Source: Curtobacterium sp. 9128 (GTDB lineage Bacteria; Actinomycetota; Actinomycetes; Actinomycetales; Microbacteriaceae). Taken from it: 64,000 nt of DNA. Made by a program: the position numbers and the translations under genes. The DNA lies in NCBI RefSeq assembly GCF_900086645.1, contig NZ_LT576451.1, positions 2,604,001 to 2,668,000 on the forward strand, read 5' to 3'. This document shows, piece by piece, positions 1 to 9,043 of this stretch; position 1 is the first letter of the stretch; every line of letters starts with the position of its first letter. The notes beneath the pieces were generated by a model. The model was not told the origin of the DNA, made no database searches, and saw only the letters and a list, made by a program, of their open reading frames with translations.

Positions 1-1994
1 GCACCGCGATGAGCCTCGCGCCGCTCGCACACCTCCTCTTCCAGAAGGTGATGCACCGCGACCCGAGCGACTCCACGTGGATCGGCCGTGACCGGTTCAT
101 CCTCTCCGCTGGACACGCATCGATCCTCCAGTACGTGCAGTTCTACCTGCACGGCTACGGCCTCGAGCTCGAGGACCTCCAGCACCTCCGCAAGTGGGGC
201 TCCAAGACCCCGGGTCACCCGGAGTACGGCCACACCGACGGTGTCGAGATCACCACCGGCCCGCTCGGCCAGGGCCTCGCGTCCGCCGTGGGCTTCGGGT
301 ACGCGCAGCGCTACGAGCGCGGCCTCTTCGACGCAGAAGCCGGCGAGGGCCAGTCGCCCTTCGACCACTTCACCTACGTGATCGCCGGTGACGGCGACAT
401 GCAGGAGGGCGTCACCAACGAGGCAGCGAGCCTCGCGGGCCGTCAGCAGCTCGGTCGCCTGGTCGTCTTCTACGACTCGAACCAGATCTCGATCGAGGAC
501 GACACCGACATCTCCTTCTCGGAGAGCGTCCCGGACCGCTACGAGGCCCTCGGCTGGCACGTCCAGACCGTCGACTGGAAGAAGACCGGCGAGTACACCG
601 AGGACGTCGAGTCCCTGTACGCCGCGATCGAGGCCGCCAAGGCGGAGTCGACCAAGCCGTCGCTCATCGTCCTGAAGACGATCATCGGCTGGCCGTCGCC
701 GACGAAGCAGAACTCCGGCAAGATCCACGGCTCCGCGCTCGGCGCCGAGGAGATCAAGGGCCTCAAGGAGGTCCTCGGCTTCGACCCCGAGCAGACCTTC
801 CACGTCGACCCCGAGGTCCTCGAGTACACCCGTGGCGCGATCGCCAAGGGCCAGGCCCAGCACGCCGAGTGGCAGAAGACCTTCGACGCGTGGGCCGAGT
901 CTCACCCGGAGCAGAAGGAACTGTTCGACCGCGTCATGTCGAAGACCCTCCCCGAGGGCCTCGAGGCAGCGCTGCCGGAGTTCCCGACCGACAAGGCCGT
1001 CTCCACCCGCGCCGCGTCCGGCAAGGTCATCAACGCCATCGCGCCGCTGATGCCCGAGTTCTGGGGCGGTTCCGCGGACCTCGCGGAGTCGAACCTCACC
1101 ACGATCGAGGGCGCCAAGTCCTTCGGCCCGCTCGACGCGGCCACCAAGGCCTGGAGCACCGACCCGTACGGCCGCGTGCTGCACTTCGGCATCCGTGAGC
1201 ACGCGATGGGCTCGATCCTGTCCGGCATCGTCCTGCACGGGAACACCCGCCCCTTCGGCGGCACGTTCCTCATCTTCAGCGACTACATGCGCCCGGCCGT
1301 CCGTCTCGCCGCGCTCATGCAGGCGCCGGCGATCTACGTCTGGACACACGACTCCGTCGCCCTCGGTGAGGACGGCCCGACGCACCAGCCGATCGAGCAG
1401 CTCTCCGCACTGCGCGCGATCCCGGGTCTCGACGTCGTCCGTCCGGCCGACGCCAACGAGGTCGCGTACGCGTGGCTCGAGATGCTGGGGCACCAGGACC
1501 GCCCGGCCGGCATCGCGCTGAGCCGCCAGAACCTCCCCGTCTTCGAGCGTGGCGACGGTGACGCGTCCGGCGAGGTCTTCGCCTCCGCGAAGAACGTCGG
1601 CAAGGGCGCGTACGTCCTGGCCGAGGCGCCGAACGGCACCCCGGACGTCATCCTCATCGCGACCGGCTCCGAGGTGCAGATCGCGGTCGAGGCCCGTGAG
1701 CAGCTCAAGGCCGAGGGCATCAACGCCCGCGTCGTGAGCGCCCCGTCGCTCGAGTGGTTCCGCGCCCAGAGCGAGAACTACCAGGACCAGGTCCTGCCGA
1801 AGGACGTCACCGCGCGTGTCTCGGTCGAGGCCGGGATCGCGATGAGCTGGCGCGACATCGTCGGCGACAAGGGCCGCAGCGTCTCGATCGAGCACTTCGG
1901 TGCGTCGGCCGACTACCAGACGCTCTTCAAGGAGTTCGGCTTCACGACGGAGCACGTCGTGGCCGCCGCGAAGGAATCCATCGCGGCTTCCTGA
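1..1994 (+). CDS. tkt: Transketolase, 5' end cut off by the window
   Basis: Thiamine-diphosphate enzyme of the non-oxidative pentose phosphate pathway; it moves two-carbon units between sugar phosphates in the cytosol. The reading frame is open from base 3, and the residues Thr-Ala before the first Met (base 9) continue the family pattern [14 protein letters not shown], so the true start lies upstream of the window. The thiamine-binding GDGDMQEG motif is at residues 127-134 counted from that Met, followed by the pyrimidine-binding and C-terminal domains. About 660 of the usual 690-700 residues are present. First gene of a pentose phosphate block; a hairpin ending in TTCTT follows the stop codon. 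Confidence 0.96.
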   Translation, partial: TAMSLAPLAHLLFQKVMHRDPSDSTWIGRDRFILSAGHASILQYVQFYLHGYGLELEDLQHLRKWGSKTPGHPEYGHTDGVEITTGPLGQGLASAVGFGYAQRYERGLFDAEAGEGQSPFDHFTYVIAGDGDMQEGVTNEAASLAGRQQLGRLVVFYDSNQISIEDDTDISFSESVPDRYEALGWHVQTVDWKKTGEYTEDVESLYAAIEAAKAESTKPSLIVLKTIIGWPSPTKQNSGKIHGSALGAEEIKGLKEVLGFDPEQTFHVDPEVLEYTRGAIAKGQAQHAEWQKTFDAWAESHPEQKELFDRVMSKTLPEGLEAALPEFPTDKAVSTRAASGKVINAIAPLMPEFWGGSADLAESNLTTIEGAKSFGPLDAATKAWSTDPYGRVLHFGIREHAMGSILSGIVLHGNTRPFGGTFLIFSDYMRPAVRLAALMQAPAIYVWTHDSVALGEDGPTHQPIEQLSALRAIPGLDVVRPADANEVAYAWLEMLGHQDRPAGIALSRQNLPVFERGDGDASGEVFASAKNVGKGAYVLAEAPNGTPDVILIATGSEVQIAVEAREQLKAEGINARVVSAPSLEWFRAQSENYQDQVLPKDVTARVSVEAGIAMSWRDIVGDKGRSVSIEHFGASADYQTLFKEFGFTTEHVVAAAKESIAAS

Positions 1995-2001
1995 CCCTGA
2001 T

Positions 2002-2036
2002 GGGCCGGGTCCGGTTCGCCGGATCCGGCCCTTCTT
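2002..2036 (+). terminator. Hairpin terminator after tkt
   Basis: GGGCCGGGTCCGG and CCGGATCCGGCCC form a 13-bp stem (one G-T pair) around TTCG, followed by TTCTT. It starts 8 bases after the tkt stop and probably separates tkt from tal, at least partly. Confidence 0.7.
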
Positions 2037-2074
2037 CCGGGAGGCCCGGCTCGGCTCCGCCAGTCGCCTCCCGG
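2037..2074. repeat. Second hairpin after tkt, with a GGGAGGC-type stem
   Basis: CCGGGAGGC (2037-2045) pairs with GCCTCCCGG (2066-2074). It lies directly behind the first hairpin. The same GGGAGGC/GCCTCCC core recurs in hairpins at 8269, 24475 and 52291 and, imperfectly, at 43151. A further stem, GGCCCGC (2094-2100) with GCGGGCC (2115-2121), precedes tal. Confidence 0.5.
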
Positions 2075-2147
2075 CCCCACACCACGACACCAGGGCCCGC
2101 ATCACCTCCGCGACGCGGGCCGGTCGACGAAAGAAGAAGAGAAACAC

Positions 2148-3263
2148 ATGGCTGACACCACCCCCACCGCCGAGCTCTCCGCCGTCGGCGTGAGCATCTG
2201 GCTCGACGACCTCTCCCGCGAGCTCCTCGAGACCGGCCGTCTCGACGGCCTCATCGAGGACCGCAACGTCGTCGGCGTGACCACCAACCCGACGATCTTC
2301 GCGTCGGCACTCGCCAAGGGCGAGCGCTACGACTCGCAGGTCAAGGAGCTCGCCGCCGCTGGCACCGAGGTCACCGACGCGATCTTCGAGATCACCACGC
2401 AGGACGTCGCGAACGCGTCGGATCGCTTCAAGGCGATCTACGACGACACCAAGGGCTTCGACGGCCGCGTCTCGATCGAGGTCGAGCCGGGCCTCGCCCA
2501 CGACACCGCGAAGACCATCGAGCAGGCCAAGTTCCTGTACGAGAAGGTCGGCCGCGAGAACGTCCTCATCAAGATCCCCGCGACGCTCGAGGGCCTCGAG
2601 GCGATCACCGAGGTCATCGGCGCCGGCATCTCCGTCAACGTCACCCTGATCTTCTCGCTCGAGCGCTACCGCGCCGTCATCGACGCCTACCTCGGTGGCC
2701 TCGAGAAGGCGAAGGCCGCTGGCCACGACCTCTCGAAGATCCACTCGGTCGCCTCGTTCTTCGTGTCGCGCGTCGACACCGAGATCGACAAGCGTCTCGA
2801 CGCGATCGGCTCGGACGAGGCGAAGGCCCTCAAGTCCAAGGCCGGCGTCGCCAACGCGCAGCTCGCCTACCAGGTCTGGGAGCAGGCGTTCGACTCCGAG
2901 CGCGCCAAGGGCCTCCTCGAGGCCGGTGCCAACACGCAGCGTCCGCTGTGGGCCTCGACCGGTGTCAAGGACCCGTCGCTCTCCGACACGCTCTACGTGA
3001 CCGAGCTCGCCGCCCCGCACACGGTCAACACCATGCCGGGCAAGACCCTCGAGGCCACGTTCGACCACGGCCAGGTCCACGGTGACGCGATCTCCGGCTC
3101 CTACGACGCCGCCAACGGCGTCATGGACCAGCTCGCCGCCGTCGGCATCGACTACGACGACGTCGTCGCGCTCCTCGAGAAGGAGGGCGTCGACAAGTTC
3201 ATCGTGTCCTGGGGTGAGCTCGTCGAGACCGTCAAGACCGCTCTCGAGAACGCCAGCAAGTAA
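2148..3263 (+). CDS. tal: Transaldolase
   Basis: Transfers a three-carbon dihydroxyacetone unit between sedoheptulose-7-phosphate and glyceraldehyde-3-phosphate through a lysine Schiff base. At 371 residues it has the length of the long actinobacterial transaldolases. Visible signatures are the early [12 protein letters not shown] motif and LIKIPAT, whose Lys is the Schiff-base residue. The ATG start is preceded by a purine-rich AAGAAGAAGAG tract. It is followed without any gap by pgi (TAA then GTG), so the two are very likely translationally coupled. The location downstream of tkt fits its role in the same branch of the pathway. Confidence 0.96.
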   Translation: MADTTPTAELSAVGVSIWLDDLSRELLETGRLDGLIEDRNVVGVTTNPTIFASALAKGERYDSQVKELAAAGTEVTDAIFEITTQDVANASDRFKAIYDDTKGFDGRVSIEVEPGLAHDTAKTIEQAKFLYEKVGRENVLIKIPATLEGLEAITEVIGAGISVNVTLIFSLERYRAVIDAYLGGLEKAKAAGHDLSKIHSVASFFVSRVDTEIDKRLDAIGSDEAKALKSKAGVANAQLAYQVWEQAFDSERAKGLLEAGANTQRPLWASTGVKDPSLSDTLYVTELAAPHTVNTMPGKTLEATFDHGQVHGDAISGSYDAANGVMDQLAAVGIDYDDVVALLEKEGVDKFIVSWGELVETVKTALENASK

Positions 3264-4871
3264 GTGACGGTCTCCATCGCAGCCACCGGTGACGCCGCGC
3301 GGGCCATCGACCTGATGGTCCCGCAGCTCGTCGCCGACCTGGTCGCGTCGGGGATCACCGCGGAGGACCCCGAGCTCTGGGGTCCGGCAGCCGAGGCCGA
3401 GGCGTCCAAGCGCCTCGGATGGGTGGAGGCCGTCTCGGTCTCCACCCCCCTCGTGGCGCAGATCGAGGCCCTGCGCGACTCCCTCCGTGCCGAGGGAGTC
3501 GACCACGTCGTGCTCGCCGGCATGGGGGGATCGTCGCTCGCTCCTGAGGTCATCACGCGGACGTACGGCGTCCCGCTGACGATCCTCGACTCGACGAACC
3601 CGGCACAGGTCCGGGCCGCGGTGGAGCACGACCTCGAGCGCACCGTCCTCGTCGTCTCGTCGAAGTCCGGTTCCACGATCGAGACCGACGCTCAGCGCCG
3701 CGTGTACGAGCAGGCGTTCCGCGATGCCGGGATCGACCCGGCGCAGCGCATCGTCGTCGTCACCGACCCGGGTTCGCCGCTCGAGGCGTCCGCTCGCGAC
3801 GCCGGCTACCGGGTGTTCACCGCCGACCCGAACGTCGGCGGCCGGTTCTCCGCACTCACCGCGTTCGGCCTCGTGCCGTCCGGTCTGGCCGGAGCGGACA
3901 TCCAGGAGCTCCTCGACGAGGCCGACGCCATCTCGGCGCTCCTCGCCGTCGACACCGACGAGAACCCCGGGCTCGTGCTCGGCGCGGTCCTCATGAGCGT
4001 CGATCCGAAGGTGTCGAAGATCGGCATCGTCCCGGACGGCACCCACATCGTCGGGTTCGGCGACTGGATCGAACAGCTCCTCGCCGAGTCCACCGGCAAG
4101 GACGGGCTCGGGCTCCTGCCCGTCGTCCTCACCCCGGACTCCCCCGAGGTCACGAGCGTTCCGGCGGACATGCAGATCATCCGCATCGTCGGGTCGCGCG
4201 GGGCCGAACGCCACGTGGCTCCGAACGAGGCCGAGATCGACGGCACGCTCGGCGGCCAGATCCTGGTCTGGGAGTACGCGGTCGCAGTGGCCGGTCGCCT
4301 CATGGGGATCAACCCCTTCGACCAGCCCGACGTCGAGGCCGCCAAGGTCGCCGCGCGAGCCCTGCTCGACGGCGGAGCCGGCGACGGCTCCCCGCGACCG
4401 GAACCCGCCTTCGAGGAAGCGGGCACGGCGGTGACGGCGACCGGCTCCGAACCGGGCACCACCATCGCCCAGGCCGTGACGGGCCTCCTGTCCGGTCTCG
4501 GCGACCACGGCTACGTCGCCGTCCAGGCGTACGTCGACCGCACGACGAGCCAGTCCCTCGAACCGATCCGCGACCTGCTCGCGGCGCGCACCGGCCGCCC
4601 CGTCACCTTCGGGTACGGCCCCCGGTTCCTCCACTCGACCGGGCAGTACCACAAGGGCGGTCCCGCGAACGGCGCGTTCCTGCAGATCGTCTCCGACGAC
4701 CAGGCAGACCTCGACGTCCCCGGCCGCCCCTTCACCTTCGGCCAGCTCATCCGGGCGCAGGCAGCGGGGGACGCCAGCGTCCTCGCGCAGCACGGGCGCC
4801 CGGTCCTGACCCTGTCGACGCGGGACGTTCCCGCGCTCGCACAGGCGCTCACGGCCGCAGTACGTTCCTGA
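3264..4871 (+). CDS. pgi: Glucose-6-phosphate isomerase
   Basis: Interconverts glucose-6-phosphate and fructose-6-phosphate, linking glycolysis to the oxidative pentose phosphate branch encoded by the next three genes. It has 535 residues. The sugar-isomerase (SIS) signature is visible as MGGSSLAPEV and SSKSGSTIET in the N-terminal third. The GTG start follows the tal stop with no spacing and lacks a strong independent ribosome site, so translation probably depends on tal. This is the actinobacterial pgi type that resides in the pentose phosphate operon rather than next to other glycolytic genes. Confidence 0.93.
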   Translation: MTVSIAATGDAARAIDLMVPQLVADLVASGITAEDPELWGPAAEAEASKRLGWVEAVSVSTPLVAQIEALRDSLRAEGVDHVVLAGMGGSSLAPEVITRTYGVPLTILDSTNPAQVRAAVEHDLERTVLVVSSKSGSTIETDAQRRVYEQAFRDAGIDPAQRIVVVTDPGSPLEASARDAGYRVFTADPNVGGRFSALTAFGLVPSGLAGADIQELLDEADAISALLAVDTDENPGLVLGAVLMSVDPKVSKIGIVPDGTHIVGFGDWIEQLLAESTGKDGLGLLPVVLTPDSPEVTSVPADMQIIRIVGSRGAERHVAPNEAEIDGTLGGQILVWEYAVAVAGRLMGINPFDQPDVEAAKVAARALLDGGAGDGSPRPEPAFEEAGTAVTATGSEPGTTIAQAVTGLLSGLGDHGYVAVQAYVDRTTSQSLEPIRDLLAARTGRPVTFGYGPRFLHSTGQYHKGGPANGAFLQIVSDDQADLDVPGRPFTFGQLIRAQAAGDASVLAQHGRPVLTLSTRDVPALAQALTAAVRS

Positions 4872-4894
4872 CACCAAAAGGAGTTCACCGACAC

Positions 4895-6433
4895 ATGTCA
4901 CCGGTGGCGATCACCCCGGAGCACAACCCGCTCCGGCTGCCCACGGATCGTCGACTGAACCGCATCGCGGGTCCCAGTACCCTCATCATCTTCGGCGTGA
5001 CGGGCGACCTGTCCCGCAAGAAGCTGATGCCCGCGGTGTACGACCTCGCGAACCGGGGGCTCCTGCCTCCTGGATTCGCGCTGGTCGGGTTCGCTCGACG
5101 TGACTGGGAGGACCAAGACTTCTCCCAGCTCGTCCACGACGCGGTCAAGGAGCACTCGCGTACTCCCTTCGACGAGGACGTCTGGCGGCAGCTCGAACAG
5201 GGCATCCGCTTCGTCCAGGGGTCCTTCGACGACCCCGACGCGTTCGTCCAGCTCAAGGAGACGGTCGACGCACTCGACGCCGAACGCGGGACGCTCGGCA
5301 ACCACGCGTTCTACCTCTCGATCCCCCCGAAGATGTTCCCGGTCGTCACCGAGCAGCTGAAGCTGTCCGGCCTGACCGAGAAGCGGGACGGTTCCTGGAG
5401 TCGCGTCGTGGTGGAGAAGCCGTTCGGCTCCGACCTCCGTACCGCGCGCGAGCTGAACGCGATCGTCGAGAGCGTCTTCGCTCCCGATGACGTGTTCCGC
5501 ATCGACCACTACCTCGGCAAGGAGACGGTCCAGAACCTCCTGACGCTGCGGTTCGCGAACCAGATGTACGAACCCATCTGGAACTCGAACTACGTCGACC
5601 ACGTGCAGATCACGATGGCCGAGGACATCGGCGTCGCCGGACGTGCCGCGTACTACGACGGCATCGGCGCTGCGCGCGACGTCATCCAGAACCACCTGCT
5701 CCAGCTCCTCGCACTCACCGCGATGGAAGAGCCCGTCTCGTTCAAGGCCGGTCACCTCCGCGCCGAGAAGGAGAAGGTGCTCTCCGCGGTGGAGCTCCCG
5801 GACGACCTGTCGACCGCCACCGCCCGCGGGCAGTACGCCGGCGGCTGGCAGGGCGGCGAGAAGGTCCTCGGCTTCCTCGAAGAAGCGGGGATGAACCCGG
5901 AGTCCGGCACGGAGACGTTCGCGGCCATCAAGCTGAACATCGCCACGCGTCGGTGGCAGGGCGTCCCGTTCTACCTGCGCGCCGGCAAGCGCCTCGGCCG
6001 CCGCGTCACGGAGATCGCGATCGTGTTCAAGCGCGTCCCCGAGGACGTGTTCGGCATCCCGCAGTCCCCGCTCGGCCAGAACGCACTCGTCATCCGCGTC
6101 CAGCCGGACGAGGGCGTGACGCTGCGCTTCGGGTCGAAGGTCCCGGGCGTCGGCACCCAGGTGCGCGACGTGACGATGGACTTCGGCTACGGCCACGCGT
6201 TCACCGAGGCATCGCCGGAGGCGTACGAGCGACTCATCCTCGACGTGCTCCTCGGTGACCCGCCGCTCTTCCCGCGGCACCAGGAGGTCGAGCTGTCCTG
6301 GAAGATCCTCGACCCGATCGAGGAGTTCTGGGCCACGCAGGGCCAGCCCGAGCAGTACCGTCCCGGCACGTGGGGTCCGGCTTCGGCCGACGACCTGCTC
6401 GCCCGCGACGGCCGGACCTGGAGGCGTCCATGA
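4895..6433 (+). CDS. zwf: Glucose-6-phosphate 1-dehydrogenase
   Basis: Oxidises glucose-6-phosphate to 6-phosphogluconolactone and produces NADPH; first step of the oxidative pentose phosphate pathway. It has 512 residues. The nucleotide-binding start GVTGDLSRKKLMPAVYDL is near residues 35-52, and the active-site motif RIDHYLGKE is in the middle. A clear AAAGGAG ribosome site precedes the ATG. The stop overlaps the opcA start by 4 bases (ATGA), the usual arrangement because OpcA assembles or activates this dehydrogenase. gnd is not in the window, so 6-phosphogluconate dehydrogenase must be encoded elsewhere. Confidence 0.97.
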   Translation: MSPVAITPEHNPLRLPTDRRLNRIAGPSTLIIFGVTGDLSRKKLMPAVYDLANRGLLPPGFALVGFARRDWEDQDFSQLVHDAVKEHSRTPFDEDVWRQLEQGIRFVQGSFDDPDAFVQLKETVDALDAERGTLGNHAFYLSIPPKMFPVVTEQLKLSGLTEKRDGSWSRVVVEKPFGSDLRTARELNAIVESVFAPDDVFRIDHYLGKETVQNLLTLRFANQMYEPIWNSNYVDHVQITMAEDIGVAGRAAYYDGIGAARDVIQNHLLQLLALTAMEEPVSFKAGHLRAEKEKVLSAVELPDDLSTATARGQYAGGWQGGEKVLGFLEEAGMNPESGTETFAAIKLNIATRRWQGVPFYLRAGKRLGRRVTEIAIVFKRVPEDVFGIPQSPLGQNALVIRVQPDEGVTLRFGSKVPGVGTQVRDVTMDFGYGHAFTEASPEAYERLILDVLLGDPPLFPRHQEVELSWKILDPIEEFWATQGQPEQYRPGTWGPASADDLLARDGRTWRRP

Positions 6434-7374
6434 AGATCGATCTGCCGAACACCACGGTCTCGAAGATCCAGAAGACCCTGGTCCACATCCGCGAAGAGGG
6501 CGGCGCCGTCGCACTCGGCCGTGTCCTGACGCTCATCATCTCGACGGCTCTCGGCCACGAGGAAGAGGCGATCGCGGCCGCGAACGAGGCATCGCGCGAG
6601 CACCCGATGCGCGTGATCATCGTGTCGAAGAACGACGGCGACATCCACTCGCCCGGTCGCCTCGACGCCCAGATCCGCGTGGGGAGCGACGCCGGCGCGA
6701 GCGAGGTCATCGTGCTCCGTGCCTACGGCGAGACGGCCACCGACGAGGAGAGCCTGGTCACCGGCCTCCTGCTGCCGGACGCGCCCGTCGTCGCCTGGTG
6801 GCCCGGCATCGCGCCGTCGAAGCCGTCCGAGTCCTCGCTCGGTCGCATCGCGCAGCGCCGGATCACGGATGCCGCTGCCCAGAAGGACCCGAGCATCGCG
6901 ATCGCGGCGCTCGGAGCGTCCTACGTGCCGGGTGACACCGACTTCGCGTGGACCCGCTTGACCCTGTGGCGGAACCAGCTCGCCGCGGCGCTCGACCAGC
7001 CGCCGTACGAGCCGATCACCGGCGTCGAGGTCTCGGGGGCGAGCGACAGCCCGTCGACGATCCTCCTCGCCGCGTGGCTGCGGCTGCAGCTCCAGGTGCC
7101 CGTGTCCGTCGTCACGTCGCCGCGCGCGACCGGGTCGAGCGGCATCCACGGCGTCTCCCTGGTGCGCGAGAGCGGGACGATCGAGCTCGAGCGTTCCCTG
7201 GTCGACGTCGCGACCCTGTCGATGCCCGGCCAGCCGACGCACGATCTGTCCCTGCCACGCCGCAACCTGCGCGACTGCCTGGCCGAGGAACTCCGTAGAC
7301 TCGACCCAGACGTCCTCTTCGGGGACGTCGTCAAGCACGGGGTGGCCCAGCTCCGCGATTCCGTCGCGGGCTGA
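6430..7374 (+). CDS. opcA: Glucose-6-phosphate dehydrogenase assembly protein OpcA
   Basis: Actinobacterial and cyanobacterial accessory protein needed for full activity or oligomerisation of Zwf; it has no known catalytic activity of its own. The chosen ATG at 6430 overlaps the zwf stop and begins MKIDLPNTTVSKIQKTL, the typical N-terminus; an upstream in-frame ATG at 6370 lies inside zwf and is unlikely to be used. The product has 314 residues, with the conserved stretches LPDAPVVAWWPG and RRITDAA characteristic of the family. Co-translation with zwf is expected. Confidence 0.94.
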   Translation: MKIDLPNTTVSKIQKTLVHIREEGGAVALGRVLTLIISTALGHEEEAIAAANEASREHPMRVIIVSKNDGDIHSPGRLDAQIRVGSDAGASEVIVLRAYGETATDEESLVTGLLLPDAPVVAWWPGIAPSKPSESSLGRIAQRRITDAAAQKDPSIAIAALGASYVPGDTDFAWTRLTLWRNQLAAALDQPPYEPITGVEVSGASDSPSTILLAAWLRLQLQVPVSVVTSPRATGSSGIHGVSLVRESGTIELERSLVDVATLSMPGQPTHDLSLPRRNLRDCLAEELRRLDPDVLFGDVVKHGVAQLRDSVAG

Positions 7375-7387
7375 TCAGCTCCACAGC

Positions 7388-7438
7388 GGTCCGGTCGGTC
7401 TGCCGCCGTCGTCACGACGGGGACCGGCCGGCCGGACC
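7388..7438 (+). promoter_or_regulatory. Structured spacer between opcA and pgl
   Basis: GGTCCGG (7388-7394) pairs with CCGGACC (7432-7438), enclosing a tight CCGTCGT/ACGACGG hairpin (7406-7420). It could be an attenuator or an mRNA processing or stability element inside the operon. There is no T tract, so full termination is doubtful. Confidence 0.4.
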
Positions 7439-7483
7439 GACGGCGGTCACATCGGGTGGCCGCACCACGAACACGGGAGTCAC

Positions 7484-8254
7484 GTGACCAACGAACGGCG
7501 GGTGCTGGTGCACCCGGACAAGCAGGCCCTCGGCGCCTCCGTCGCCGCACGGTTCATCACGAAGATCATCGACGTGCTCGACGAGCAGGAGCGTGCCGAC
7601 ATCGCGATCAGCGGTGGTTCGGTGTCGTCCCTGGTCCTCGCGGCCATCGGTCAGTCCCCGGCGCGCGAGAGCGTCGACTGGTCGAAGGTGCACGTGTGGT
7701 GGGTCGACGAGCGCTGGGTGCCGGAGGGTGACGCGGACCGCAACATCACCGGCACGCAGACGGACTTCTTCGACCACGTCGCGATCCCGGCGGAGAACAT
7801 CCACCCGATGGCGGCATCGGACGCCGGCCTGACCATCGACGAAGCGGCGACGCAGTACGAGCGCGAGCTCCAGGCTGCTGCGCCAGACTCGGCCGTCGCG
7901 CCGAAGTTCGACATCACGTTGCTCGGCGTCGGCCCGGACGGGCACACGGCGTCGCTCTTCCCGGAGTTCCCGCAGCTCACCGTCACCGACCGCGTCGTGC
8001 TGTCGGTCGACGACTCCCCCAAGCCGCCGCCGCAGCGGCTCACCCTGACCTACCCGGCGATCAACGCGTCGCAGCGGGTCTGGGTGATCCTCTCCGGTGC
8101 CGAGAAGGCGTCCGTGCTCGGACTCGCCCTCGCCGGCGCCTCGGTGGACGAGGTCCCCGTCGGTGGCGTGCAGGGCCGCAAGCGCACGGTGTTCTTCGTG
8201 GACCAGGACGCCGCACGTGACGTCCCGGAGAACCTCATCGCGTCGACGTACTGA
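7484..8254 (+). CDS. pgl: 6-phosphogluconolactonase
   Basis: Hydrolyses 6-phosphogluconolactone, the Zwf product, to 6-phosphogluconate. It has 256 residues and belongs to the glucosamine/galactosamine-6-phosphate isomerase-like fold. Recognisable family stretches are DIAISGGSVSSLVL near the N-terminus, VWWVDERWVP, and GVGPDGHTASLFP in the second half. The GTG start is chosen because GGGAG lies about 5 bases upstream and the following sequence matches the family N-terminus. Last gene of the pentose phosphate block; a perfect 20-bp-arm palindrome follows 14 bases after the stop. Confidence 0.95.
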   Translation: MTNERRVLVHPDKQALGASVAARFITKIIDVLDEQERADIAISGGSVSSLVLAAIGQSPARESVDWSKVHVWWVDERWVPEGDADRNITGTQTDFFDHVAIPAENIHPMAASDAGLTIDEAATQYERELQAAAPDSAVAPKFDITLLGVGPDGHTASLFPEFPQLTVTDRVVLSVDDSPKPPPQRLTLTYPAINASQRVWVILSGAEKASVLGLALAGASVDEVPVGGVQGRKRTVFFVDQDAARDVPENLIASTY

Positions 8255-8268
8255 CGCGCGCACTTCCG

Positions 8269-8308
8269 GACGGGAGGCACGGTGCCAGCTGGCACCGTGC
8301 CTCCCGTC
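8269..8308. terminator. Perfect 20-bp-arm palindrome after pgl
   Basis: GACGGGAGGCACGGTGCCAG is followed directly by its exact reverse complement. Probable end of the pentose phosphate transcript. There is no T run, only CTTCCG. It shares the outer GACGGGAGGC stem with hairpins at 24475 and 52291. Confidence 0.7.
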
Positions 8309-8332
8309 TTCCGTGTGGTGCGGGATGCCGCG

Positions 8333-8417
8333 ACGCGGGCCGCGCCGGCATGCGGGCCATGCCGGCACGCGGGCCGTGCCGGCACGCGGGCCGTGCCGGC
8401 ACGCGGGCCGTGCCGGC
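8333..8417. repeat. 17-bp tandem repeat, five units
   Basis: The unit ACGCGGGCCGTGCCGGC occurs five times in a row: the last three are identical and the first two differ by two to four bases. Each unit contains the palindrome GTGCCGGCAC across the junction. Likely length-variable between strains. Confidence 0.85.
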
Positions 8418-8446
8418 ACGCAGAGGTGCCGGGTGGCAGGCCCGCC

Positions 8447-8566
8447 GACCGGTCACAACACCCCGCTCACGTCCGCCGAGCGGTCACGAACAGTCGCTCG
8501 ACGAGGCCCCGAGCGACACGTTCCGACCGGTCGGCGGCGCACGGGCGGGGTGTTGTGACCACTCGC
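8447..8566 (-). repeat. 120-bp inverted-ended element, copy D (reverse orientation)
   Basis: The ends are GGTCACAACACCCCGC and its reverse complement. When reverse-complemented, the interior lines up with the three copies at 32593-33222: CGACCGGTC then GAACGT near one end, and CGGCGGAC-TGAGCGGGG at the other. No open frame of note. A transposase-independent miniature element or a BIME-like structural repeat is likely. Confidence 0.75.
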
Positions 8567-8617
8567 AGAGCCTCGCAGAGCCTCGCAGAGCCTCGCAGAG
8601 CCTCGCAGAGCCTCGCG
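8563..8617. repeat. 10-bp tandem repeat
   Basis: Unit CCTCGCAGAG, about five uninterrupted copies plus partial units, starting exactly at the edge of the neighbouring 120-bp element. A probable variable-number repeat. Confidence 0.85.
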
Positions 8618-8633
8618 AGCGTGCTGCGACACG

Positions 8634-8669
8634 ACGAAGGCCCCCGCACCGGAGTGCGGGGGCCTTCGT
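8634..8669 (-). terminator. Terminator of the rbpA/secG transcript
   Basis: CGAAGGCCCCCGCAC (8635-8649) and its exact complement (8654-8668) form a 15-bp stem around CGGA, extended by one A-T pair. It is 12 bases downstream of the rbpA stop on the minus strand. Confidence 0.8.
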
Positions 8670-8680
8670 GACGTCTGGTG

Positions 8681-9040
8681 CTACTTCGCGGTACCGCGAC
8701 GCTGCCGGAGCTGCTGGAGCGCGTCCTCGAGGAGCTGCTCGGCTTCCTCTTCGGTGCGGCGTTCCTTCACGTACGCGAGGTGGGTCTTGTACGGCTCGGT
8801 CTTCGTGACCTGCGGCGGGTTCTCCTTGTCACGACCGGCCGGGAGCCCGGTGGACGGCGAGTCGACCGTCTCGGGGATCTCCTCGTCCGGCAGGGTGGCG
8901 GAGAAGTACCGCACGACCTCGTTGCCGAGGGCGTCCCAGTACGAGATCGCCACACGCTCTGCCTGGACCCCGCGGTCCTGCTCCCCCATCGGGCCCGCGC
9001 CGACGCGCGAACCCCGGATTGCACTGCCTCCGGTTGCCAT
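8681..9040 (-). CDS. rbpA: RNA polymerase-binding protein RbpA
   Basis: Small actinobacterial transcription factor that binds the housekeeping sigma subunit and core RNA polymerase and stabilises the open complex. It has 119 residues. The order matches the family: a basic, flexible N-terminal tail (SAIRGSRVGAGPMGE), the core domain (VAISYWDALGNEVVRYFSA), a basic linker and a C-terminal acidic helix (ERRTEEEAEQLLEDALQQL) that contacts sigma. The usual zinc-type cysteines are absent, as in many RbpA proteins. It starts 3 bases after the secG stop, suggesting co-transcription. Confidence 0.94.
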   Translation of the reverse strand: MATGGSAIRGSRVGAGPMGEQDRGVQAERVAISYWDALGNEVVRYFSATLPDEEIPETVDSPSTGLPAGRDKENPPQVTKTEPYKTHLAYVKERRTEEEAEQLLEDALQQLRQRRGTAK

Positions 9041-9043
9041 GGA

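Larger units (their letters stand above)
8255..8680. other. Repeat-rich convergent spacer between pgl and rbpA
   Basis: No gene is credible in these 426 bases. In order it holds a palindromic terminator (8269-8308), five copies of a 17-bp unit (8333-8417), one inverted copy of the 120-bp element family (8447-8566), about five copies of a 10-bp unit (8563-8617), and the rbpA-side terminator (8634-8669). Confidence 0.8.

Noticed and set aside
8333..8617. Short repeats suggesting a CRISPR array
   Set aside because: Units of 17 and 10 bases are directly contiguous with no unique spacers, and no cas gene is nearby.
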